DNA of 45,278 bases, taken from positions 1 through 45,278 of the forward strand of contig JABDAP010000008.1 of the NCBI GenBank assembly GCA_013289065.1, given 5' to 3'. The stretch comes from Bacteroidota bacterium. GTDB taxonomy: Bacteria > Bacteroidota > Bacteroidia > Chitinophagales > Chitinophagaceae. Numbering within the stretch: the stretch's first letter is position 1; every line of letters begins with the position of its first letter. A model generated the notes under the pieces. It did no database searches. It saw only the letters and a program-made list of their open reading frames with translations, and was not told the DNA's origin. Below are positions 7,722-17,300 of this stretch, piece after piece. Made by a program: the position numbers and the translations under genes.

Positions 7722-8999
7722 TCACTCGTTCTTATAAACCACTCCGTTCTTCATCACAAATTTCATCCTGCCCATACTCTTTACATCTTTGGTTGGATCG
7801 CCGTCTACTGCGACAATGTCTGCGAACTTTCCTTTTTCTAATGCACCAACACGGTCATCACCCAAAAGGTCAGATGCGTTCAAAGTGGCGGCACGTATGG
7901 CTTCCAGTATGGGCATGCCGGCTTCTGTCATATAAACAAATTCCATCCAGTTCTTGCCGTGCGCATACACACCGGCATCGGTTCCGAATGCAATTTTTAC
8001 ACCGGCTTTATAAGCCGCTGCGAATGTGCTTTGTATTTTAGGGCCAATAGCAAGCGCTTTTGGTGTAACGATATCAGGAAAATAACCTGGCTTCAATGCA
8101 GAATCGGCAACTGATTTCCCGGCGATGATAGTTGGTACAAAATACGTTCCGTTCTTTTTCATCAGTGTCATCGCTTCTTCATCCATATACGTTCCATGTT
8201 CGATTGAACTAACACCCGCACGGATGGCACGTTTCATCGCTTCTGCTCCATGGCAATGTGCGGCAACTTTCAATCCATAATCTTTTGCCGTTTCAACGAT
8301 CGCCCGCATTTCTGCTTCGGTAAATTGTGGGTTCTCGCCACTCTTGGCAACACTTAATACGCCACCCGATGCCGTGATCTTGATCACATCAACGCCGTCT
8401 TTGTAATGTTGGCGAACCGCTTTCACACATTCTTCCACACCATTCACCACGCCTTGCAAGGGCCCCGGATCGCCCATCAATTCTTTTTTATAACCATTGG
8501 TCGGGTCGCCATGGCCGCCTGTTGATGAAATGATCTTACCCGCTGTAAAAATGCGTGGCCCTTTGATCAATCCTTTATTGACCGCATTGCGAAGAGAAAT
8601 ATTTACACCGGTTCCACCCAGATCGCGGACAGTAGTAAAGCCTGCCATCAGCGTTCTCTCAGCAAACACAACCGACTGAAAAGCAAAATCAGCCGGATTG
8701 AACGTAAATGTTTCCATGTATTTGCCTGGATTGGTTTCGCTTTCGAGATGCACGTGCATATCGATCAGCCCCGGCATCACTGTCCTGTTTTTTAGATCAA
8801 TCAATTTATCGCCTGATGCAACTGCAGTATATCCTTTTTGTACATCGGCAATTTTATTTCCGTCAATAATAATCGACATCTCTTTTAATACCTGCAAAGT
8901 TTTTACATCGATCAGTTGGCCGCAATGAATGATGGTGCGTTGCGCAGTAACCATATTCATGGTAATTACTGCAAGCAGTAACAGGAACAGCTTTCTCAT
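7722..8999 (-). CDS. Exported metal-dependent amidohydrolase
   Basis: A 425-residue member of the amidohydrolase superfamily (imidazolonepropionase/prolidase-like branch). A signal peptide (MRKLFLLLLAVITMNMVTAQ) sends it to the periplasm. Metal-site motifs are all visible: HVH in MPGLIDMHVHLE, the likely carbamylated Lys in DVIKITASGGV, His in AAHCHGAEAM and SIEHGTYM, and Asp in FGTDAGV. Proteins of this type cleave dipeptides, often Xaa-Pro, or other amides; the substrate is not predictable. The start at 8999 gives a clean signal peptide; the frame extends to 9026. It ends at the heptad hairpin shared with the convergent pseudouridine synthase gene. Confidence 0.9.
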   Translation of the reverse strand: MRKLFLLLLAVITMNMVTAQRTIIHCGQLIDVKTLQVLKEMSIIIDGNKIADVQKGYTAVASGDKLIDLKNRTVMPGLIDMHVHLESETNPGKYMETFTFNPADFAFQSVVFAERTLMAGFTTVRDLGGTGVNISLRNAVNKGLIKGPRIFTAGKIISSTGGHGDPTNGYKKELMGDPGPLQGVVNGVEECVKAVRQHYKDGVDVIKITASGGVLSVAKSGENPQFTEAEMRAIVETAKDYGLKVAAHCHGAEAMKRAIRAGVSSIEHGTYMDEEAMTLMKKNGTYFVPTIIAGKSVADSALKPGYFPDIVTPKALAIGPKIQSTFAAAYKAGVKIAFGTDAGVYAHGKNWMEFVYMTEAGMPILEAIRAATLNASDLLGDDRVGALEKGKFADIVAVDGDPTKDVKSMGRMKFVMKNGVVYKNE

Positions 9000-9075
9000 A
9001 AGCGTTATTTTAATGGAAGATAACAAGAACCTTTGAATAGAAGTGTGAGTATTCTTAAAGATGATTCAACTCAAT

Positions 9076-9807
9076 TTATTGTACAGGATATATAGTTTCA
9101 TTTCTTTTCCAGGCAGTAAATACTTTGAGCACAGAATCTGGAAGATTGTTAGAAATAAATTTTACTTCATGCTTAAATATCGCATGGGGATTATTTATTG
9201 GGTACATCCGCAGGGAAACAAGTGGACAGCCAATTTTATTACTTATTACGGTATCAAGTTTAAAACGCGTATGTTTTTTATCACAGCGGAACAAACCAAT
9301 GCCTTCGAATCCGAATTGATTAGCTTTAAAATTCACTTTGCATTGCTTAAAGGCAATTGCATTGATAATTGTATCAGGTAAAAAATCAAAACTGTCCACT
9401 GAAATCGGCTTGTGATTTACGAAATTCCATCCCCCCGTGAAAACTGTGGTATCGGTATATTTATATTTACTCTTTACCGAGGCAGTGTCTGTGAAATTTG
9501 CATATTCATAAGCCCACTTTTTTTTCAAGTCCACAAATCGGTATCCTGTTGTTTTAATAGTAGTGGCCTTACTGGTGTCTGTTTCAACTAACCAAATGCT
9601 GCAGATTTGTGTAATGCCAATACTGTCCTGATACCAGGCTTTTTCAGATATGGTGATATATGGAGTATCAATGTTGTTTTTGAATTTCCAAAATGTGCTG
9701 ACATCTTCGATCGCTTCACTTGAAAGAGTAATATTGCGAACACCTTTGCAGTTGCTAAATAAAGCAACTGCAAAGGCGAAACCTGCAATAATGAATATTC
9801 GATTCAT
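9076..9807 (-). CDS. Hypothetical lipoprotein
   Basis: A 243-residue protein I do not recognise. MNRIFIIAGFAFAVALFSNC is a lipoprotein signal peptide (Cys20). The mature part is rich in aromatic residues and Lys and looks mainly beta-stranded. It lies 8 bp after the stop of the upstream lipoprotein gene (9816-10907), so the two are almost certainly one transcript and probably work together at the cell envelope. Base composition is somewhat more AT-rich than the neighbouring housekeeping genes, which would fit later acquisition but is not proof. Confidence 0.82.
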   Translation of the reverse strand: MNRIFIIAGFAFAVALFSNCKGVRNITLSSEAIEDVSTFWKFKNNIDTPYITISEKAWYQDSIGITQICSIWLVETDTSKATTIKTTGYRFVDLKKKWAYEYANFTDTASVKSKYKYTDTTVFTGGWNFVNHKPISVDSFDFLPDTIINAIAFKQCKVNFKANQFGFEGIGLFRCDKKHTRFKLDTVISNKIGCPLVSLRMYPINNPHAIFKHEVKFISNNLPDSVLKVFTAWKRNETIYPVQ

Positions 9808-9815
9808 AATTTTAG

Positions 9816-10907
9816 TTATGGAGTAAAAGCTTGTGCAAATGTATATGTCCTATTGGCTCCCGTGCTAAATGGTGTATTGTCGGGGGCAGTAACTGTTCCC
9901 GTAAATGAAGTAGTCACAAGGGGTGACGGTGAATTTGTATAAGATGCAGAACCAGTTGTTTGGGTATAAGAATAGCCAGGAGAAGTCTTATATGTTGGTA
10001 TGGCTGAACCTGTCCAGGTTGCATTTAAAAAGATACCATTCGTGAGTCCTGTTCCCATCACTTCAACAGAACCTAGCACATCAAGACTGTCATTGCCAGG
10101 AACCGGTGGAGCCGCCCAATAAGATAAATAAGCATAACGGGTATATTCATCCTCTTCTCCGCCACCACCACTGTCAGCACTACCACAAAAACTCATGTAT
10201 GATGGATCATCACAGTCATAACATTCCCCTCCCAACCACTCAGTTGACACATCTATTGTGCCATCTGGATAATACGTTGTAGTGATCCACCAATGATTGT
10301 AGCAGGTCGTCGAATTTGTTTTTATGCCGTTCACTACTATAACTCCATTTTGTTTGGGTGGATTTGCAGATAGTATCGTTTCTGAATAAAAACGTCCATT
10401 TAAAAACTCCAACTCAAACTGTCGTCTCCCCGAAATGCTGAGAAATGTGTATTTGCCATCAGTTATATTTTTACCTGTTTTGAATATGTTGGCATAGGTG
10501 TTAGTCGGTATGGAGTTTACTTTCTGAACTCCGGGAGCAGTATAAATAGCTAATCGAGCTTTTTGTATTTTTCCACTATTATCCGTAAATGCAATTAAAT
10601 TCACCACGGCATCGCTCTTAAATTTTGCATACTCTTTGAATGTTTCATCGACTGGTACAATCAATAACCACCCATTATCACCCGACTTTTCAATGTGCAT
10701 TCTTGAGAAATCGAGATGTTGTTTGAGTGTCTCAACATTTTTGCTTTGATTAGGCTTGGCTTTGTTCATTTGTTGATCTAACCACGAATCAATTTTAGCG
10801 ATATTTTCATTGGGAACCTCGTTTGGTAGTGCATCTTTTTTGCACGAGGTAAATAGCATTAGTGCAATTGAGGCCGCTGCAATCAAAGGAGTAATCTTTT
10901 TTTGCAT
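9816..10907 (-). CDS. Hypothetical lipoprotein with Cys-rich centre
   Basis: A 363-residue lipoprotein: MQKKITPLIAAASIALMLFTSC gives a lipidated Cys22, followed by KKD, a sequence common after the Cys in Bacteroidota lipoproteins. Residues about 45-190 resemble the N-terminal part of surface proteins that carry a TTCYNHWWITTTYYPDG segment and a Cys cluster (CYDCDDP, SFCG; about 205-245), perhaps metal-binding or disulphide-linked. A Gly/Glu-rich hinge precedes a Ser/Thr-rich C-terminal beta region (about 265-363). No enzymatic motif is seen. First gene of the pair with 9076-9807. Confidence 0.8.
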   Translation of the reverse strand: MQKKITPLIAAASIALMLFTSCKKDALPNEVPNENIAKIDSWLDQQMNKAKPNQSKNVETLKQHLDFSRMHIEKSGDNGWLLIVPVDETFKEYAKFKSDAVVNLIAFTDNSGKIQKARLAIYTAPGVQKVNSIPTNTYANIFKTGKNITDGKYTFLSISGRRQFELEFLNGRFYSETILSANPPKQNGVIVVNGIKTNSTTCYNHWWITTTYYPDGTIDVSTEWLGGECYDCDDPSYMSFCGSADSGGGGEEDEYTRYAYLSYWAAPPVPGNDSLDVLGSVEVMGTGLTNGIFLNATWTGSAIPTYKTSPGYSYTQTTGSASYTNSPSPLVTTSFTGTVTAPDNTPFSTGANRTYTFAQAFTP

Positions 10908-11265
10908 AGTAGTTGTTTAAGTGTATGAAAAAATGGTTTGCCAAGTGTTCTGCTTTAAAATATTAAGCGATTTACGAACAATCGCCAACTCAGAATCCAA
11001 GAGCATAATATTTTACGCTGCTAAATGGCATTGGGGGAGTTATACCATCGTTACTACTTTGTATTTTGATGACCTTGAACCGAAATCAATCATCGATCAT
11101 TGTAGATAGTTAAAAGTATAAATAGTTTTTTTATTTATACTTTTAAATCGCCGTTAAATATGCATTAATAAATAAAAACCGTTTTTTATTGATATAAGAA
11201 AGTCTCAAAAAAATAAGCACGCTGAGAAAGCCACAAACGATTGCATCTTTCCATCAGGTATCCGA
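10908..11265. other. Intergenic region with an AT-rich hairpin
   Basis: About 360 bp upstream of the lipoprotein pair. It contains a perfect 14-bp AT-only-looking stem (11110-11123 with 11133-11146, 9-nt loop). A 62-codon plus-strand frame (10921-11109) ends directly before this hairpin but shows no recognisable features. No strong promoter was recognised, though the promoter of the minus-strand pair must lie here. Confidence 0.5.
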
Positions 11266-11302
11266 ATAAAAAGAGGCTGACTCTTACTTTTGAGACAGCC
11301 TC
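11266..11302 (-). terminator. Rho-independent terminator of the peroxiredoxin gene
   Basis: On the minus strand, an 11-bp stem with one mismatch (11273-11283 with 11292-11302) is followed by a T-rich run. It begins 32 bp after the peroxiredoxin stop codon. Confidence 0.85.
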
Positions 11303-11334
11303 GATAACAAGTACAAAAAATGAAAGTCGTTTTG

Positions 11335-11970
11335 TTATTTATTCGGTTGTGGCGTATAACGCAGATAAGGTTTTACCACGTTCACACCTTTCGGGAATTT
11401 TTTAATAGCATCTTCAGTGCTTACTGCGGGAACAACAATCACATCTTCGCCTTCTTTCCAGTCTGCAGGTGTTGCCACGCTGTAGTTGGCAGTGAGTTGT
11501 AATGAATCGATCACGCGCAGCACTTCCACAAAATTGCGGCCGGTTGATGCGGGATATGTGATCATCAGTTTTACTTTTTTATCCGGGCCGATGATAAATA
11601 AAGAACGAACCGTAAATGTTTCCGATGCATTCGGATGTATCATGCCATAAGCATTGGCAATACTTTTATCTTCATCTGCAATGATCGGAAAACCTACATT
11701 TACTTTTTGTGTTTCATTGATATCATTTACCCAGCCTTTGTGTTTATCCAGCGGATCAACACTCAATGCGAGCACTTTTACATTTCGTTTTTCAAATTCA
11801 TGCTGAAGTGATGCGGTCTTTCCCAGTTCGGTTGTACAAACCGGTGTATAATCCGCAGGATGCGAAAACAATACACCCCAGCCGGTGCCGAGGTATTCAT
11901 AAAAGTTAATGTCTCCGGCAGTGGTGTGTGCGTTGAAATCCGGCGCGATGTCGCCTAAACGTAAACTCAT
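11335..11970 (-). CDS. 1-Cys peroxiredoxin (Prx6-like)
   Basis: A 211-residue thiol peroxidase that reduces hydrogen peroxide and organic hydroperoxides in the cytoplasm. The peroxidatic Cys45 lies in HPADYTPVCTTELG, with the catalytic Arg likely in the TVRSLFIIGPDKK segment. No second conserved Cys is positioned for resolution and the long C-terminal arm (about 160-211, ending KPYLRYTPQPNK) is that of the Prx6 subfamily. The reducing partner is unknown; bacillithiol is possible, since bshA lies in this window, but that is speculation. Single gene with its own terminator. Confidence 0.94.
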   Translation of the reverse strand: MSLRLGDIAPDFNAHTTAGDINFYEYLGTGWGVLFSHPADYTPVCTTELGKTASLQHEFEKRNVKVLALSVDPLDKHKGWVNDINETQKVNVGFPIIADEDKSIANAYGMIHPNASETFTVRSLFIIGPDKKVKLMITYPASTGRNFVEVLRVIDSLQLTANYSVATPADWKEGEDVIVVPAVSTEDAIKKFPKGVNVVKPYLRYTPQPNK

Positions 11971-12022
11971 AGTTTTTGATTTTTGAATGGTAAAAATAAG
12001 TATTTCCTATTAAAATGGTGGA

Positions 12023-13240
12023 CTAATTTTTTTTATAGTGCAGATTGCCTTTAGAGATATGCGGGGCCTCTTTATTACCGGCAGTGTTTTTATTAACCGT
12101 GCGCGCTTTTTTCAGCAATGTTTTACCGAATGTATTCTTCACGTCATCGATGGCTTTATAGAGGTTATTCTTTTTTTCGGCATCATCGAACAAGCTTGCC
12201 TGTACGGCATGGTTGGTCAATTCACTCAACCGCACACCCAGCAGGCGTACAGGTTTTCCTTTGCGGTATAATTTATGAAAGAGATCGATCGCTACAGGTA
12301 TCAGCTCATCATCACGCAATGTATAATCGATCGTTGTTTGCCGTGAAGTGGTTTCGAAATCAGGGTAACGGATCTTCACTGCTATACAGCCGGTTAATTT
12401 TTCATCCTGCCGTAATTCATATGCGACCTTTTCGGTCATGCGCACCAGTTCACTCAATAAAAATTCCGTATCGCCAATATTTTCTTCAAACGTGTTTTCG
12501 GTTGAAATAGATTTTGCTTCATGATAGGCATGCACCTCGCTCGTGTGAATGCCCTGCGATTTTTTCCAGAGATCAACACCATATTTCCCTATTTTTTTCT
12601 CAAGCAGGCCAACCGGTGTTTCACTAAGATCCCTGATCGTATGAATACCCATTGCTTTTAAAGAAAGGAACATGTGTTCGCCAACTCCTGAAAATTTATT
12701 TACGGGCAATGGGGCAAGAAATTGTTTTTCCATGCCGGGCTGTACAAAAAGATAGCCATTGGGTTTGGCCTCATCTGTCGCGATCTTTGCAACCATTTTA
12801 TTGGATGCGAGCCCGAATGAAATTGGCAACTTCGTTTTTTCAATGATCTCTGCACGCAGGCCGATCGTCCACCTGAGCGGGTCAAAGAATTTATCCATCC
12901 CCGTCAGGTCAATATAAAATTCATCGATCGAAGCTTTTTCAAATAACGGCGCTTTGGCTGCAATGATCTCTGTTACCCATCTGGAATAACGGCTGTACTC
13001 GCCGCGTGTTCCGCGTACTAAAATTGCATGCGGACATAACTTCATCGCCGTCTTCATCGGCATCGCACTATGTACGCCAAATTTGCGTGCTTCGTAACTG
13101 CAGGTGGTAACCACGCCCCTGTCGCGCGAGCCGCCAACAATAACCGCTTTGCCTTTTAGTGAAGGATCATTCAACACCTCAACACTTACAAAAAAAGAGT
13201 CGAGGTCAAAATGGGCAATATATCGTTGCGGTTCATTCAC
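12023..13240 (-). CDS. dinB: DNA polymerase IV (Y family)
   Basis: Error-prone translesion polymerase. The 405 residues carry the palm metal ligands Asp12 (HFDLDSFF) and Asp106-Glu107 (SIDEFYIDL), the steric-gate Phe17, a helix-hairpin-helix region (about 170-220) and a little-finger domain. QASLF near residue 350 matches the sliding-clamp binding consensus and is followed by a Lys-rich tail. A TACCTTAG sequence (minus strand, 13245-13252), one base off the -7 consensus, ends 4 nt before the ATG, so the message may be nearly leaderless. No LexA-type site was recognised. Confidence 0.95.
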   Translation of the reverse strand: MNEPQRYIAHFDLDSFFVSVEVLNDPSLKGKAVIVGGSRDRGVVTTCSYEARKFGVHSAMPMKTAMKLCPHAILVRGTRGEYSRYSRWVTEIIAAKAPLFEKASIDEFYIDLTGMDKFFDPLRWTIGLRAEIIEKTKLPISFGLASNKMVAKIATDEAKPNGYLFVQPGMEKQFLAPLPVNKFSGVGEHMFLSLKAMGIHTIRDLSETPVGLLEKKIGKYGVDLWKKSQGIHTSEVHAYHEAKSISTENTFEENIGDTEFLLSELVRMTEKVAYELRQDEKLTGCIAVKIRYPDFETTSRQTTIDYTLRDDELIPVAIDLFHKLYRKGKPVRLLGVRLSELTNHAVQASLFDDAEKKNNLYKAIDDVKNTFGKTLLKKARTVNKNTAGNKEAPHISKGNLHYKKN

Positions 13241-13258
13241 GATACTAAGGTAGATAAT

Positions 13259-13288
13259 TAGTGAATGGGCAATGGTGAATAGTGAATG
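13259..13288. repeat. Heptad element, 30-nt copy of the one at 4905-4934
   Basis: Words gtgaatg, ggcaatg, gtgaata, gtgaatg (13261-13288). All 30 bases match the reverse complement of 4905-4934 exactly. It lies between the promoter region of dinB and the end of the PorP/SprF gene. No complementary arm is present here. Confidence 0.9.
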
Positions 13289-13330
13289 AAGGGTTGTTTT
13301 ATTTTACTGTTAACCCTGAGTGAGAAAAAA

Positions 13331-14353
13331 TTATTTCCAGGGGCATGGAATGGGATGGCTTGTCCTTTGCGGCGAACGGAAGATCAAAGAAAATTCATAG
13401 GTCTTTAAAGTACCTAATGAACTTTTCGATTCAGAAACAGGAACATCATATGTAAATCCAAACTGGAGGTTGCTATATACCAGGCCGAGATAAGGTATCA
13501 CCGCTTCATTGCTCCTGTACCATAATCCCGCATTGATGATCGTTGGCAGTTCGGCAGGATCGCCGATAATGCGCCCGAAATTCACGCCAACCGTATAAGA
13601 TTGCTGGCTGCTTTCAAATGCATAGAGTGCATTGGTATTGAAAACGATCCTGTCGCTCAGAAAAGTTTGATAATCTGCATGGATATTATATCGTGGCGGA
13701 TCGAGCTGATTCGGATCATTCAATGCAGAACGTTTTGTTTTTAAAAAACGATATCCCGCTGCGCCAAAATCAAAACTTGAACTTTCATTGCTGAAACTGT
13801 AGTTGATGCCTGCAGACATAGAAAAATAAGAAGGCACATTCGACAGGAACGGTTCATTGGTTGGCAGTGTTCTGTTGAAACCCGAATAACTTAATTGTTG
13901 CGGAAAACTTAGTTGCGAATAATCGATCAGAGTGTTTGAAAAAGACCCGCCGAGGCCGATCGATAGGCCATGGTTATCATCTTCATCGAGACTCACATGC
14001 GAGCTTGCAATAAAGTTGAAGGAATTGCTTTTGTATGCACCTGATAAACCTTTATCCTGCAAAAACAATAATCCGCCACCGATATAATTGGTTTCTTTAT
14101 CGGGTTGTTTAAATAATTTTCCATCAAATGATAAGGAAGTGGTCGTGAGCGGCTCCAGCCCATCACCGATCCATTGGCTTCTGCGGTTGCCGATTATACG
14201 CCAGTTGGCATCCCCGTTCCCCGCAAGTGCAGGATTGATGCTTAACGGCGATGAATAGAATTGAGAGAATATTGGATCCTGCGCAAACACAGTGTTACTG
14301 CTGATCCATATAAGAACAGGAATAAGCAAAGAATATTTTAGCTGTTTTCTCAT
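13331..14353 (-). CDS. PorP/SprF family T9SS outer-membrane protein
   Basis: A 340-residue beta-barrel protein of the PorP/SprF family. A signal peptide (MRKQLKYSLLIPVLIWISSNTVFAQ) is followed by the hallmark start DPIFSQFYSSPLSINPALAG; the rest alternates as an outer-membrane barrel. In Flavobacterium johnsoniae SprF is needed for secretion of the adhesin SprB; members pair with cargo that has a type B C-terminal signal. Here the gene follows such a cargo (14364-18812) with a 10-bp gap, so the pair is probably dedicated. Start at 14353 because the longer frame (14413) overlaps the cargo gene. Confidence 0.92.
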   Translation of the reverse strand: MRKQLKYSLLIPVLIWISSNTVFAQDPIFSQFYSSPLSINPALAGNGDANWRIIGNRRSQWIGDGLEPLTTTSLSFDGKLFKQPDKETNYIGGGLLFLQDKGLSGAYKSNSFNFIASSHVSLDEDDNHGLSIGLGGSFSNTLIDYSQLSFPQQLSYSGFNRTLPTNEPFLSNVPSYFSMSAGINYSFSNESSSFDFGAAGYRFLKTKRSALNDPNQLDPPRYNIHADYQTFLSDRIVFNTNALYAFESSQQSYTVGVNFGRIIGDPAELPTIINAGLWYRSNEAVIPYLGLVYSNLQFGFTYDVPVSESKSSLGTLKTYEFSLIFRSPQRTSHPIPCPWK

Positions 14354-14363
14354 AAACAATTCA

Positions 14364-17300
14364 TCAACGTAATAAAAGTGTTTCCCCTTTTCGCACAACA
14401 AGGCTTCCATCAATGGCTGTGCCTTGCGATACCCAGATATAAATACCCATTGGTTGCGGTGTTCCGTTCAATGTTCCGTTCCATCCAATATCATAATTGG
14501 TTGTTTCAAACATCAATTTACCAAAGCGGTTATATACTTTGAAATACTGGAAGTTTTGTATGCCCGTCAGGTAAGGATATAAAATATCATTCACGCCATC
14601 GCCATTCGGTGTGAATGATTTTGGAACAAAAATATCCACGAGTTTATCAGTAAATACACGCACCAGCATAGTATCAGGCGTTACACATCCCGCAGGTGAG
14701 ATCAGATTGATCAGATATTCCTGCGAATTCTGATAATTGAATTTTACCAGTGCACTGTCAGGATTATCTATTCCCCGCGATGGTGTCCATTGGTATCTAT
14801 ATCCCGGAATGACCCTCGCAGTTAATGGGGTAAACTGTCCAAGATATGCGCTCACAGACGGCAGCCGCACAGCTGCGATTGGGAACTGTATATTGATTGT
14901 TGTATCCAATGTTGTTGCGTATGCCGGACAAAATACCTGGTTCGCTGTTAACCGTATATGCCTATCGCCCGCGCGCGGGTAAGTATGTGTTGTACTATAG
15001 GTTGAAGCGGAAGTGCTGTCGCCAAAATCCCATGTCCATTTTGTTAAGCCGATAAAAGTTGTGTCGGTCAGGTTAGTAAATTGTATCGGGTTATTTATGC
15101 AGTAAGAATCATATATAAATTTCAAAACGGGTTGATCGATCACCGTTAATAATACAGGCGCTGCAGCAGTATCCTTACAACCGAAACGATTGGTGAGTAT
15201 CGCATTATAGCTTCCGCCATTCAATGTTCCGATCGAATCTGTATTGATGCCCGGGATAGGTGTGCCGTTAAACGTCCACTGGTACCCTACCGAATCTGCT
15301 GAACTCACAAACAATGTATCAACAATATTATTGCAGATATAATTTCCATGTATTGAATTGATGACACCAACAGGCAAAGGGTTTATTGTCTGAACAAAAT
15401 AACTAGTATCAGTATTTATACACGCAAAATCTTTTACAGGCGATATAGCGAGTGTCCGTGTGTTAACACCGGGTGTAATTGGCACCGTCCATTTGTATGG
15501 CGAACTGGCAATACCTGTAATTGTTTTTACAACATTATAATCTGTATACGTAAAACTCCATGGAGCCGTTCCGGTAAAGTTGATAGATAATGTATCCACA
15601 GGATACCGGCAGATAGGATTGTTTCCCGTAATAGTTGCAACAGGCAATGGCAGCACACGCACAGTTGCCGTAAACGTATTACCCTTACAGCCCGTATTGG
15701 AAGGAAGTATGGTGTACACCGCTGTATCTGTTACAGAGGTTATATTGGTTAATGTTTGACTGATGATGGTTTGCGGTGTCGACTTCGCACTTACACCTAC
15801 AATAGAACCTGCGGGTGTAACCGTTGGTATCGTCCAGGTATACGTTGTATTAGCGGGTGCAACAGGTGTTACATCAAATGCAGTACCACTACATATAAGC
15901 GCTGTTTTATTTGCAAAAGGCGGAAGTGCGTTGCCCACTACTTCCGTTAATTTAAAACTGGCTCCTGTACAAGCTGCAGCAGATGGCGTAATGGTATAAA
16001 CAAGTTGCGCGGGAGAAGTTGTTGCATTAACAAGTATCTGCGATAAGGTTGATACACCCGTTGCCTGCGCCGATCCGCCAACCACTGCGCCGAAAGGCGT
16101 ACTTACCGGTGTTGGCCATGTATACGTTGTATTTGCAGGAACAGGTGTTGGTGAAATTGAAAAAGATGAACCTGTACAAATGGTATCGATGATATTATTG
16201 ATTACCGGTACTGGTTTCACCGGTACGGCCAGTGTAAATATATTTCCCGCACATCCCGATGTGGAAGGCGTAACAAAATACGTTGCGGTATCAGTAAGAT
16301 TATTTGATGTGCTTAATGTTTGGCTGATCGTTGTCTGTATCAACGGCTGTGCACTCGCGCCCGTGATACTGTTGAACGGGGCCTGCACCGGTGAGCTCCA
16401 TGTATAGGTTGTACCCGCAGGAACAACAGCAGCTGTGTAATTGAATGATGTGCCGCTGCAGATAGCAGCTACCTGCTGATTCGCAACAACCGGAACAGGA
16501 TTTACGGTTACAGATATCACTGCCGAAGCGCCAACACACGTAGCAGATACAGGCGAAACAGTATATGCAGCAATCGCCTGGTTCAATGTTTGGTTAACAA
16601 GTTGCTGGCTGATAGTACCCACACCCGTTACCTGCGAAGTAGCGCCACTGATAGAATTATTCGGAGTGATCACAGGATTACCCCATGTATACAATGTACC
16701 GGCAGGCGTATTGGATGGTGTGATGTTTAACGGCGTATTACTGCAGATAGGAATGGTTTGATTAAAAATAACAGGTGTTGGATTTACAATTACCGTAACT
16801 GTTTGCGTATTGGTACAACCATTTGCAGAAAGTGTATACACATAAGGAACACTGACCGGAATGACCGATGAGTTAACCAATAATTCTGAAGGGTTACTGG
16901 TTCCGTTACCCGCACCGTTACTGATATTCGGAATAACTGCCCTGCTCCAGCTAAAAAATGTTGAACCGGTATTGGATGTATGCACATAATTAAAAATAGT
17001 GCCGCTGCAGATAGCCGGTGGGTTCAATGAACTCGTTAATGATGGCGACGGGTTTACTGTTACCGTTACATTTTGATTACTCACACATCCGTTTGGTGTG
17101 CCGAGTGCGTAAGTATATATAACCGATATCGGGTTCGTTGTTACATTGATCAACGTTTCTGATGGATTATTGGTGCCACTGCCTGCCGCATTGCTAATGC
17201 CTGCAACAACCGCACGCGTCCACGCAAAAGTGGTACCCGGCGTTGCGCTTAAGGGGCTATAACTAAACAATGTGCCACTACAGATCGGCACCGGTGTTAA

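Noticed and set aside
10921..11109. 62-codon frame ending directly before an AT-rich hairpin
   Set aside because: Tempting as a small gene with a terminator, but no signal peptide, promoter box or ribosome-binding site, and it overlaps the promoter region of a divergent lipoprotein gene.
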